From Acidobacteriota bacterium (GTDB lineage Bacteria; Acidobacteriota; Polarisedimenticolia; J045), in NCBI GenBank assembly GCA_027001345.1, contig JALTMS010000539.1, positions 1 to 11,336 of the forward strand: DNA of 11,336 bases, in the 5' to 3' direction. Shown piece by piece: positions 1 to 6,571 of the stretch. The number at the start of each line of letters is the position of its first letter. Position 1 is the first letter of the stretch. The position numbers and the translations under genes are program-made. The notes under the pieces are model-generated. The model did no database searches and was not told the origin of the DNA. It saw only the letters and a list, made by a program, of their open reading frames with translations.

Positions 1-313
1 CGTTCATGTGCGAGCTGGTGCCGGAACCCGTCTGGAAGATATCGACCGGGAAATGCCGGTCGTGTCGCCCGGCGACCACCTCCTCGGCAGCCTCGACGAT
101 CGCCTCGGCCAGCTTCGGCTCGAGCCGCCCCAGCTCCCGGTTGACCTCGGCGGCGGCGACCTTGATCAGCGCCAGGGCCCTGATCATCTCGCGTCCGAGT
201 CGCTGGCCCGAGATCGGGAAATTGGCTGACGCTCTGGCGGTCTGGGCCCCCCACAGGGCATCGGCCGGCACCGCCACCTCACCCATGGTGTCCTTCTCGA
301 ACCGTTCGTTCAT
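1..313 (-). CDS. fumC: Class II fumarate hydratase (fumarase C), N-terminal part, cut by the window edge
   Basis: This gene encodes the start of a class II fumarase, the cytoplasmic TCA-cycle enzyme that interconverts fumarate and L-malate and works as a homotetramer. The 104 visible residues run in the family order: the DTMGEVAVPADALWGAQT segment (8-25), the NFPISG motif (31-36), a helical IRALALIKVAAAEVN stretch, and the active-site segment FQTGSGTSSHMN (93-104). Ser97 and Thr99 correspond to the substrate-binding Ser98 and Thr100 of E. coli FumC. Residue 102 is His where many fumarases have Asn (SSNMN or QSNMN). The ATG at 313 has a strong Shine-Dalgarno, AGGAGG at 326-321, with 7 nt spacing. 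The reading frame is still open at base 2, so most of the protein lies outside the window. It follows the flagellar operon on the same strand after 240 non-coding bases and probably has its own promoter. Aspartase and other members of the superfamily are less likely, given the fumarase-type N-terminus. Confidence 0.93.
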   Translation of the reverse strand, partial: MNERFEKDTMGEVAVPADALWGAQTARASANFPISGQRLGREMIRALALIKVAAAEVNRELGRLEPKLAEAIVEAAEEVVAGRHDRHFPVDIFQTGSGTSSHMN

Positions 314-553
314 CTTGCTGCCTCCTCGCGATGGACCCTCCGAAGCATACGCGGCCCGCTGGCCGACGGGTATGTCGCCGAGGGAGTGGACGGCGTCGGA
401 TCCAGCAACTTGTCGGCTGCTGGCCCTGTCTCGGGAAGCACTTCGCGATGGCCTGGGCCAGAGGTCGGCCCACAGGGAGCTGCGAGCCGTACGCGACGGT
501 GTGGTGGGTTCCTTAAGGCCGCCGATCCCATCGAGACTCGGGATCGAACCCGC
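314..553. other. Intergenic region between the flagellar operon and fumC
   Basis: I find no convincing gene in these 240 bases. Short open frames cross the region on both strands, but they lack a Shine-Dalgarno and run out of frame into fumC or the MotE-like gene. The region must hold the end of the flagellar transcript and probably the fumC promoter. A TATGCT hexamer on the minus strand (349 to 344) could be a -10 element, about 30 nt upstream of the fumC start codon, but no convincing -35 hexamer sits 16-18 bp further upstream. An inverted repeat lies at 523-546. A perfect CCTTAAGG palindrome lies at 511-518. Confidence 0.5.
523..546 (-). repeat. Inverted repeat just after the flagellar operon stop codon, possible hairpin
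   Basis: CGATCCC (523-529) and GGGATCG (540-546) form a perfect 7-bp inverted repeat with a 10-nt loop, starting 7 nt after the TGA of the MotE-like gene. A transcript from the minus strand could fold here and mark the operon's 3' end. No U-tract follows the stem (the RNA continues GCGGCCUUAAGG), so it does not meet the criteria for an intrinsic terminator. It could instead be an mRNA-stabilising or Rho-assisted 3' end, or chance. Confidence 0.35.
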
Positions 554-1189
554 TCAGGAACGCTTTACTTTGGGGTCCTGCTTCCAGATCTGCAGCGAGA
601 GTTCCGCGGCAATCTTGGGGTGGGTCGCCGCCAGTGCGTCGAGAATCAGCGCCGCCTGTCGCGACTTGAGCCCCAGCAGAAGGTCGACCACCACGTCACG
701 GTCACGAGCATAGAGTTCGGCAAGGGCTGAAGCCGCATTCTCGGGATCCATCCCCTCGTAGGCCTTGAGCAGCCGCCCGAAGTTCGGTGCTCCCTCGCTC
801 TCGAACGCTTCCCGCTCTCGCGCCAGCTCCTTCTTCTGCTTGTCGATCGCCTCGCGTTCGGCGAGCAATTCGGCGCGCACGATTTCGAGCTGCCGCTCGC
901 GCTCGGCGAGTTCCTTGGCCTTCTGTTCGAGAACCGCCTTCTGCCGGGTCAGCTCATCGACCAGGTTACGGTAGACTTCCTCGGCCTGCTGCGGACCGGT
1001 ATCTGTCGGGTCGACGCCCCCCTCTCCGCTCGTTTCCCCGCCTTGAACCGCCTTCTCACTGCCGTCCCCGAGAGCATCCTGGGCCAGAACACGGGGCACG
1101 AAGAGCCCGAAGGTCAAGGCATCGAGAATCAGGGCGCCGTTGGCCGCCACGGCCAGGCCCAAGACCACCAGCAGTACCTTCTTGATCAT
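554..1189 (-). CDS. MotE-like membrane-anchored coiled-coil flagellar protein (MgtE N-terminal/FliG-like domain)
   Basis: This is a 211-residue protein with three recognisable parts. An N-terminal hydrophobic segment (about 4-36, starting MIKKVLLVVLGLAVAANGALI) is a membrane anchor or uncleaved signal. A Gly/Glu/Asp-rich linker covers about 40-66. A long Glu/Arg/Lys-rich coiled coil covers about 68-132. A C-terminal helical domain (about 136-200) carries the pattern Y144-x2-MDPENAASAL ... VVVDLLLGLKSRQAALILDAL, typical of the MgtE intracellular N-terminal domain, which resembles the middle domain of FliG. This layout matches MotE of rhizobia, described as a periplasmic partner of MotC, and the YlxF-type genes that follow fliJ in many flagellar operons. 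It probably acts in the envelope near the motor or export apparatus, but its role in this lineage is inferred. The ATG overlaps the fliJ stop (ATGA), and a GGAGG lies 7 nt upstream. It is the last gene of the operon. Confidence 0.78.
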   Translation of the reverse strand: MIKKVLLVVLGLAVAANGALILDALTFGLFVPRVLAQDALGDGSEKAVQGGETSGEGGVDPTDTGPQQAEEVYRNLVDELTRQKAVLEQKAKELAERERQLEIVRAELLAEREAIDKQKKELAREREAFESEGAPNFGRLLKAYEGMDPENAASALAELYARDRDVVVDLLLGLKSRQAALILDALAATHPKIAAELSLQIWKQDPKVKRS

Positions 1190-1662
1190 TGCCGTTCCTC
1201 CCCAGCACGGCGGTCGAGGGCCGCCTGCCAGGCTCTGCGTGTCAGCACGATGTCATCGACGGACGCCTGCCGACGGCGATCGAGGGTCCGTCGGTACTGC
1301 CGCTGCTTTTCCTCGCGCTGCGCTTCGAGCACCTTGACCTTGCGGGAACTCTCCTCGAGGCGGCGGCAGATCTGCTCTTCCTCGACGTGTAGATCGGCAC
1401 AACGCTGCGCCAGCACCGGGCGCCGTTGCTGGAGTCCACGTCTGAGGTTCTCGAGCACTGCGAGCGTCGCTCCATCGACGCCCCGACGACTGGTCTCTAC
1501 GATCTCCCGCGAGCAGGCCTCGATCTGCGCGCCGACCTCTTCGAGCCGGCGCTCAGCCGCCGCCTGCCGCAGCAGGAGATCCGCCAACTCGCGCCGCTGT
1601 TCGCGGCGTCGTACCCGCGCCAGGCGCAGCAGTACCTCCAGGCGGTAACGGAAACCGCTCAC
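1186..1662 (-). CDS. fliJ: Flagellar export chaperone / ATPase stalk protein FliJ
   Basis: The 158-residue product is almost entirely alpha-helical coiled coil, rich in Arg, Glu, Gln and Leu, with no membrane segment. It starts MSGFRYRLEVLLRLARVRRREQ, the usual FliJ opening (Phe-x-Tyr/Phe-x-Leu-Glu-x-Leu-Leu), and its length is close to the family norm of about 145-150 residues. The family is known as the central stalk of the FliI hexamer, resembling the gamma subunit of F1-ATPase, and as a contact to FlhA and export chaperones. FliJ sequences are poorly conserved, so the position directly after fliI is an important part of the evidence. The start is GTG, in a 4-nt GTGA overlap with the fliI stop, preceded by GGGAGGAG a few bases upstream. 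The gene ends in an ATGA overlap with the MotE-like gene, which suggests translational coupling on both sides. Confidence 0.9.
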   Translation of the reverse strand: MSGFRYRLEVLLRLARVRRREQRRELADLLLRQAAAERRLEEVGAQIEACSREIVETSRRGVDGATLAVLENLRRGLQQRRPVLAQRCADLHVEEEQICRRLEESSRKVKVLEAQREEKQRQYRRTLDRRRQASVDDIVLTRRAWQAALDRRAGEERQ

Positions 1663-3014
1663 GACCGCTCCTCCCGGTCTCCGCCGACAATCCCCCTCAT
1701 CGTCTCGAGGGTCTGCTCGAGGCTGCTGGGCTGGTGAAGTTCCTGTTGGAGCAGATCCGTAATCGCCTGCCGACAGGCCACGGCCTGATCGAGGACCGGA
1801 TCGACTCCCTGGCGGTAGGCGCCGATCGCCACCAGGTCCTCGTGCTCACGGTAGACGGCCAGCAGCTGCCGAATCCTCAGGGCCAGGCGCTTGTGCTCGT
1901 CGTCCACGACCTCGGTCATCACGCGGGAAGTGGAAGCCAGAACGTCGATCGCAGGGTAATGTGCCCGCTCGGCTAGCGAACGCGAGAGAACGATGTGGCC
2001 ATCGAGGATCGCCCGCGAGGCGTCCGCCACCGGATCTGCCAGGTCGTCCCCCTCCACGAAGACGGTGTAGATCCCTGTCAGAGCACCGCCCGAGGGATCT
2101 CGGCCGGCCCGTTCGAGCAGCCTCGGCAGGAAGGCGAAGACGCTCGGTGTATAGCCCTTGCTCGACGGCGGCTCGCCCGCCGCCAGGCCAATCTCGCGCA
2201 GTGCCATGGCCACTCGGGTCAACGAATCCATCAGCAGAGTCACGTTGCGCCCACGGCGACGGAAGTCTTCCGCCACCGTCGTCGCGGCCAGTGCGCAACG
2301 CACACGCCGCAGCGGCGACTCGTCCGAGGTCGCAACGAAGACCACCGCCCGGCTCCGTCCCTGCTCGCCCAGTTCAGCTTCGACGAACTCCCGCACCTCG
2401 CGATTGCGCTCGCCGACCAGTGAGATCACGACGACTTCGTCTTCGGCATGACGCGCAATACTCCCCAACAGGCGGCTCTTGCCCACACCGGCGCCGGCAA
2501 AGATGCCGATCCGCTGCCCCCGCCCGAGGGTCAGGAAACCATCGATGGCCCGTACGCCGGTGGCCATCGGCTCAGTGATTCGAGGCCGCTCGAGAGCCGG
2601 CAGAGGCGTGTCGTGGATCTCTGCCGTGCGCGTTGCTCCCAACTCGCCCTTGCCGTCGATCGGTCGGCCATCCCCGTCGAGCACCCGGCCGAGCAACTCG
2701 TCGCCCACTCCGACCCGGGGATGCCTTCCGGTGGCCACGATACGGTCCGCATGCCGCAGGCCCCGGACCGGATCGACCGGCATCGAGTAGATCCGCGAGC
2801 CCTCGAAGCCCACCACTTCCACCAGGCTCAACACTTCGCCGTCCGCACTCTCCAGACGGCATTCCTCCCCAACAGCCACCCTCGGCCCTCGGCTTTCGAT
2901 CGCCAGTCCGATCGAACGGGTCACACGCCCAGCTCGGCGCGTCGGATCGATCTGCTCGACCGCTTTCCGATCAGCCCGAAGGCGAGCACGCAACTGGTCA
3001 ACGAGAGGATTCAA
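1659..3014 (-). CDS. fliI: Flagellar type III export ATPase FliI
   Basis: This is a complete 451-residue ATPase of the FliI/SctN family. It forms the hexameric ring at the cytoplasmic entrance of the flagellar export gate and works with FliH and FliJ. An N-terminal beta-barrel-like domain spans about 25-95. The catalytic domain contains the P-loop GAGVGKS (174-180), the GERNREVREF segment with the likely catalytic Glu202, the Walker B strand ending at Asp263 (VTLLMDSLTR), the substrate-sensing SSKGYTPSVFAFLPRLLERAG segment (284-304) and the arginine-finger motif STSRVM (Arg364). The GDDLADPVADASRAILDGHIVLSR block separates it from F1 subunits. Residue 181, after the P-loop, is Arg, where many relatives have Thr or Val. 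The start is TTG in a 4-nt overlap with the fliH stop. No in-frame ATG occurs before codon 78, inside the conserved region, so TTG is the only sensible start. Confidence 0.97.
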   Translation of the reverse strand: MNPLVDQLRARLRADRKAVEQIDPTRRAGRVTRSIGLAIESRGPRVAVGEECRLESADGEVLSLVEVVGFEGSRIYSMPVDPVRGLRHADRIVATGRHPRVGVGDELLGRVLDGDGRPIDGKGELGATRTAEIHDTPLPALERPRITEPMATGVRAIDGFLTLGRGQRIGIFAGAGVGKSRLLGSIARHAEDEVVVISLVGERNREVREFVEAELGEQGRSRAVVFVATSDESPLRRVRCALAATTVAEDFRRRGRNVTLLMDSLTRVAMALREIGLAAGEPPSSKGYTPSVFAFLPRLLERAGRDPSGGALTGIYTVFVEGDDLADPVADASRAILDGHIVLSRSLAERAHYPAIDVLASTSRVMTEVVDDEHKRLALRIRQLLAVYREHEDLVAIGAYRQGVDPVLDQAVACRQAITDLLQQELHQPSSLEQTLETMRGIVGGDREERS

Positions 3015-3592
3015 GACTCCTCCAGTAGACTCTCGCGCAGTACCAGTAGCGCGGTCTCCAGTCGGGCATCGACTTCCTCTTCGGCAGTCTCGATCAGCAC
3101 ACCGCCTCGGGCGATTCCATCGTCGGCAACCACCTCGATGCCGGCCAGTTTCGCGAGCAGATCATCGCTACGCATCAATTCGATGTCCGCCGGGTGCAAG
3201 TGGACCTCGCACACGGTGCCTGCCCCAATTTTTTCCAGCGTTTCGCTGACCACGCGCTGAATCACAGCGTCGCCCTGATCGATACGGGCGCGAACCAGAC
3301 GTGCCGCAGCGGTCAGAGCGAGATCGACCGTCTCTCGCCGGAGAGATTCGAGAACATTCCTCCGAAGAGTCGCGATCTCCTCGAGCGCCCGGGCGATCTG
3401 CTCGGCACCGGCCCGGCGTTCGGCCTGAAGCTTCTCGTGCGCCTCCGCGGTGCCGCGACGCAGCCCTTCTTGATAGCCCTCGCGCATCGCCTGCTCGATG
3501 GACTGGCGCCGATCCTCCTCGTCTTCGCAACCTGGCTTGACAGGGGGCCGATAAGGTCGGACCTCTCCCCGTTCGAGCACCTTACCCGGCAA
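3011..3592 (-). CDS. fliH: Flagellar assembly protein FliH (negative regulator of FliI)
   Basis: FliH is the cytoplasmic peripheral-stalk-like partner of FliI; it holds FliI as an FliH2-FliI complex and tethers it to the C ring. From the start chosen here the protein has 193 residues. It opens with KVLERGEVRPYRPP, followed by a charged linker, the glycine-spaced helix GYQEGLRRGTAEAH with its coiled-coil extension, and a C-terminal domain resembling the V/F-ATPase delta/E subunit. Marks of the latter are TAAARLVRARI, CEVHLHPADIELM and the GGVLIETAEEEVDARLETALLVL block, typical of FliH. The chosen start is TTG at 3592, because GAGGAG lies exactly 7 nt upstream and the protein then begins MPGKVLERGEV, like other FliH proteins. 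A longer version from GTG at 3619 (202 residues) has only a weak purine run before it. The overlap with fliG is 11 nt, and the end overlaps fliI by 4 nt. Confidence 0.93.
   Translation of the reverse strand: MPGKVLERGEVRPYRPPVKPGCEDEEDRRQSIEQAMREGYQEGLRRGTAEAHEKLQAERRAGAEQIARALEEIATLRRNVLESLRRETVDLALTAAARLVRARIDQGDAVIQRVVSETLEKIGAGTVCEVHLHPADIELMRSDDLLAKLAGIEVVADDGIARGGVLIETAEEEVDARLETALLVLRESLLEES
3017..3023 (-). promoter_or_regulatory. Shine-Dalgarno supporting the TTG start of fliI
   Basis: GGAGGAG (3023 to 3017) lies inside the last codons of fliH, 2 nt before the TTG at 3014. Counted from its GGAGG core, the spacing is 4 nt, slightly short. It supports TTG as the real start, because the next in-frame TTG (2993) has no comparable sequence before it. 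Confidence 0.55.
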
Positions 3593-4610
3593 CGGCCTGC
3601 TCCTCGATGGAGATTGCACCTTCTTTTTCCAGTTTGAGCACCAGCTCGATGATCTGGCGCTGGGCGAGTTCGATCTCGGAAACCTTCGGCGCTCCCAAGA
3701 ACTCCATCTCTTCCTTGAGCATCTGCGATGCCCGCTCGGACATGTTCCTGTAGAACTGAATCTGCAAGTCCGGCTCGGCCGCCTTGAGGGCCAGGGCCAG
3801 GGTGCTGCGATCGACCTGTTTGAGCACCTCCTGGGTATCCCGGTCGTTGAGCAGACCGATCATGTCGAAGGTGAAGAGCATGTCTCTGAGTTGCTTACCC
3901 AACTCCGGGTAGTCCTCCGACAGTTCATCGACGATTTCCTGGCCGACAGCGCGCCCGAGCCCTTGAAGTGTGTCAGAAGCGGCCTGAACGCCGTCAAGAG
4001 GCACCAGGGGTTCCTCACAGATCGCTTTGAGGCTCTCCTCGAGCACCCTGCCGATACGCTTGACGACTTCCGGTTGAACTTCCTGGATGGCAGCCATCCG
4101 CCGGGTCACTTCCAGTCGGCGCTCGGTCTCCATGGTCTTCATCACCCGCGCCGCCTTGCGCGGGGGAAGCAGGGCCATGATCAGAGCCACGGTCTGCGGC
4201 GGCTCTTCGGAGAGCAGCATCGCCAGACGACGAGACGGTGCTTCGAGCACGATGTCGGGCAGCTCCGGGGGCGGAGCGATCGGTCCGTCCTCGTCCGCAT
4301 CCCGTACACGCCGCGGCTCGAGTTCGTGCAATAGCTTGTCGGCGACATCCGGTCGAGCCAGGGCGAGCATCTTCTTCGCCAGGTGCGGTCCGGCCAGCTC
4401 GAGGCCCCGCGATCCACGAATCAAGTCGTGGAACTCACCAAGCACCTGTTCGTGTCGAGACGGGTCGATCATCTTGATCTGGGCGATCTCCATCGTGATC
4501 GCCCTAACCTCTTCGTCCTGCAGGTGCTTGAGCACCTCGGCACCGGCTTGCTCGCCGAGTAGCGTCAGGACGATCGCCGCCTTCTGCGCTCCTGTCAGCT
4601 CCTCGGCCAT
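3582..4610 (-). CDS. fliG: Flagellar motor switch protein FliG
   Basis: FliG is the rotor protein of the C ring; it binds FliF on one side and FliM on the other, and its C-terminal charged helix meets the stator. The 342 residues show all three domains: the N-terminal FliF-binding domain (LTGAQKAAIVLTLLGE, 5-20), the middle domain (about 119-200) and the C-terminal torque domain (about 240-335, with FTFDMIGLLNDRDTQEVL and FYRNMSERASQMLKEEMEFLG). Torque residues known from E. coli are conserved in charge: Lys276, Arg293, Glu300 and Glu301 (Asp-Asp in E. coli) and Lys309 (Arg in E. coli). The usual EHPQ motif of the middle domain reads EPPQT (136-140), so the His is missing. A Pro-rich linker with an acidic patch spans about 102-118. 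The ATG at 4610 lies 3 nt after the fliF stop and has GGAGGAG upstream. Confidence 0.97.
   Translation of the reverse strand: MAEELTGAQKAAIVLTLLGEQAGAEVLKHLQDEEVRAITMEIAQIKMIDPSRHEQVLGEFHDLIRGSRGLELAGPHLAKKMLALARPDVADKLLHELEPRRVRDADEDGPIAPPPELPDIVLEAPSRRLAMLLSEEPPQTVALIMALLPPRKAARVMKTMETERRLEVTRRMAAIQEVQPEVVKRIGRVLEESLKAICEEPLVPLDGVQAASDTLQGLGRAVGQEIVDELSEDYPELGKQLRDMLFTFDMIGLLNDRDTQEVLKQVDRSTLALALKAAEPDLQIQFYRNMSERASQMLKEEMEFLGAPKVSEIELAQRQIIELVLKLEKEGAISIEEQAVAG
3600..3605 (-). promoter_or_regulatory. Shine-Dalgarno deciding the fliH start
   Basis: GAGGAG (3605 to 3600) sits within the final codons of fliG, with a 7-nt spacer to TTG at 3592. Neither alternative start, GTG at 3619 or GTG at 3580, has a well-spaced purine core. 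This is the main argument for starting fliH at TTG 3592. Confidence 0.5.
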
Positions 4611-4613
4611 CGA

Positions 4614-6200
4614 CTACTCCTCCGTCTCGTGGAGCCAGACGCGCATCGTCTGAGCCATGCCTTCGGGTTCCTCGGTGGCCAGCGCGGACAGACGCTGGCG
4701 CAGGATCTCGAGCTGGGAGGGCGGACCGAGCTGGAACTGCTGCTCGAGACTCGCGCTGGCCCCACCAGACGAAGAGCTGGCGCCAGCACCTGGGGGTCGT
4801 GCCGCGGGCAAGGCCTGCCTGACGGTCTTCATCATCGGCCGATAAAAGAGCAGGAAGGCCAGCAGCAGCAACAACACCAGAGACGGGTACTTGATCAGCG
4901 GAAGCCAGCCGCGGGGGTCGAAGCCGGGATCCTCGATCACCGGCTCGGTGATCCGGAACGGGGACTGCTCGACGGTCACCACATCGCCGCGAGCCTCGTC
5001 GAAGCTGATCGCAGCCTTGACCAGTTGCTCGATCCGCGCCATCTCCTCCTCGCTGCGCGGAACGGGCTGCGCCTGCTCTTCGTTCTCGGCCTTGACCCAG
5101 GACTGATCGACGAGAACCGCCACCGAGATGCGCTTGACACGACCCGTCGGCTCCTCGACCTGCTTTTCGACCACGGAATATTCGTAGCTGTTGGTTTGCT
5201 GCGACTCGCTCTGGGAGGAGTTTCGCCCGGACGTGGAGGCGGCTGCCCCCGGAAGATTGGAAGCCGTTCCCGGGACGCCTCCGGCCCCGGCCGCCCCCCC
5301 GGCGCTGGACTTCTTCTTGGATTTCTGCTCCGAGACCAGCACGCCGCGATCGGGGTCGTACTGCCGTTCCTTCCACACCGAATGGGTCAGGTCGAGGTCC
5401 GCGGTGGTGCGAACGATGAAGCGATCCGGGCCCACCAGCGGCTCGAGGACCTTGGCCACCTTGCGGTTGATGTCGCCTTCGACTGCATTCTTCATCTCGA
5501 CCTGCCGGAAGGCGGCCATCGAACCGCCCCCTTCCTCTCCGCCACCGTCCCACAACACGCGACCGGTGGTATCGACCACGTTGACGTGGGCGATGTCCAG
5601 CTCCGGCACGGCGCCGGCGACGATCCGCGCGATGGCCTGCACGTTCTCCGTCGCGATGCGCCCACCCCGGCCGACCGACAGCGTCACCGAGGCCTTGGCC
5701 ACGTCGTCATCGTCGAGGAACACCCGTTCGCCGGGAAGCACCAGGTGGACGCGTGCCGTCCGCACCTCGTCGAGGGATTCGATCGTTCGGGCCAGCTCGT
5801 CTTCGAGCGCCCTTTGAAGGCGTACCTGATGCATCCGATTGGACTGCGCGAAGCTGTCGGCCTGGAACATCTCGACGAAGCCGAAGCGCCCACTCTGCGG
5901 CAGGTTCTTCGCCGCCAGGTCGATCCGGGCCTGATCGATCTTCTCGAACGGGACTTCGATCGTCGTCCCGCCGTCACTCAGCCGAAACGGAACTTTCGAT
6001 GCCTGGAGTTCCTGGACGATCTCCTGGGCCTCCTTGCCGTCGAGGCCGGTGTAGAGCACGGTCCAGGCCGGCTGCTGAGCCCACCAGACGATGCCGCCGA
6101 TCGCGGCAATGGTCAGTGCGGCCGAGAAGACCAGGGTGATCCTCTGGCGCAGGCTGAGAGAAGTCCAGGCCTGGTTGATCTGTTGCAGAATCTCGTTCAT
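4614..6200 (-). CDS. fliF: Flagellar MS-ring protein FliF
   Basis: FliF builds the MS ring in the cytoplasmic membrane, the platform for rod, export gate and C ring. The 528-residue protein has transmembrane helix 1 at about 20-41, a first ring-building motif (WTVLYTGLDGKEAQEIVQEL, from 46), and the YscJ/FliF-type second motif (FGFVEMFQADSFAQSNRMHQVRLQRALEDELARTI through VHLVLPGERVF, about 106-215). The large third motif is interrupted by a low-complexity Lys, Ser, Gly, Ala and Gln segment (about 291-338), the expected beta-collar loop. Transmembrane helix 2 lies at about 432-454. The last 35 residues (LEILRQRLSALATEEPEGMAQTMRVWLHE) match the FliG-binding tail. Length is slightly below the 550-560 of enterobacterial FliF. 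The ATG at 6200 has GGAG 5 nt upstream, and 42 nt separate it from fliE. Confidence 0.97.
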   Translation of the reverse strand: MNEILQQINQAWTSLSLRQRITLVFSAALTIAAIGGIVWWAQQPAWTVLYTGLDGKEAQEIVQELQASKVPFRLSDGGTTIEVPFEKIDQARIDLAAKNLPQSGRFGFVEMFQADSFAQSNRMHQVRLQRALEDELARTIESLDEVRTARVHLVLPGERVFLDDDDVAKASVTLSVGRGGRIATENVQAIARIVAGAVPELDIAHVNVVDTTGRVLWDGGGEEGGGSMAAFRQVEMKNAVEGDINRKVAKVLEPLVGPDRFIVRTTADLDLTHSVWKERQYDPDRGVLVSEQKSKKKSSAGGAAGAGGVPGTASNLPGAAASTSGRNSSQSESQQTNSYEYSVVEKQVEEPTGRVKRISVAVLVDQSWVKAENEEQAQPVPRSEEEMARIEQLVKAAISFDEARGDVVTVEQSPFRITEPVIEDPGFDPRGWLPLIKYPSLVLLLLLAFLLFYRPMMKTVRQALPAARPPGAGASSSSGGASASLEQQFQLGPPSQLEILRQRLSALATEEPEGMAQTMRVWLHETEE

Positions 6201-6242
6201 CGTCGCTCCGCCGATCCGGGGTCTTCACGGCCCCCGCCCGGA

Positions 6243-6557
6243 TCAGACCTGCATCCGCATCACTTCCTTGTAGGCTTCGAGAAGCTTGTTGCGCACCTGC
6301 ACGATGGTACGGAACTGCAGATCGGCTTTCTCCAGCTCGATCATCACGTTGTGCAGGTCACCGCCCTTGCCGACGACGAAATTCGTCGCATCCTGGTCCG
6401 CCGCATTCAGGCTCTGATCCACCTCGCGCAGAGCGTTTTCGAGGGCCTGGCCGAAACTCTTCCCCGAGCCGTCTTCACGCTGGCCGGTGACCGCCGGCTT
6501 GGCGGGCTGTTGCAGCCCTTCCGGCCGCAGTCCCAGGTCTCTGATCGATCCGTTCAT
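6243..6557 (-). CDS. fliE: Flagellar hook-basal body complex protein FliE
   Basis: FliE is the small protein that joins the MS ring to the proximal rod and is among the first substrates of the export apparatus. The 104-residue product has a variable, probably disordered N-terminus (1-33), the segment SFGQALENALREVDQSLNAAD, and the highly conserved C-terminal helix: GGDLHNVMIELEKADLQFRTIVQVRNKLLEAYKEVMRMQV. The VRNKLLEAY and EVMRMQV elements are diagnostic. Length is standard for the family. The ATG at 6557 follows the flgC stop by 14 nt, with a G-rich GGGGGTGA upstream, and the gene lies between flgC and fliF as in many bacteria. Confidence 0.96.
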   Translation of the reverse strand: MNGSIRDLGLRPEGLQQPAKPAVTGQREDGSGKSFGQALENALREVDQSLNAADQDATNFVVGKGGDLHNVMIELEKADLQFRTIVQVRNKLLEAYKEVMRMQV

Positions 6558-6571
6558 CCGCTCACCCCCGA

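Noticed and set aside
310..531. A 73-codon minus-strand frame in the gap before fumC.
   Set aside because: It is out of frame with fumC and overlaps its start. It has no convincing ribosome site and no recognisable sequence features.
540..551. GGGTTCGATCCC on the minus strand, resembling the T-arm of a tRNA.
   Set aside because: A 7-nt loop with a 5-bp stem cannot be formed around it, and no acceptor stem, anticodon arm or CCA context is present. It partly coincides with the inverted repeat after the operon.
3547..3554. GCCGATAA on the plus strand, identical to a sigma-28 -10 element; a second copy lies at 4838-4845.
   Set aside because: Neither has a TAAA-like -35 at the right distance. 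Both are antisense to the codons for Tyr-Arg-Pro (TAT CGG CC) in FliH and FliF.
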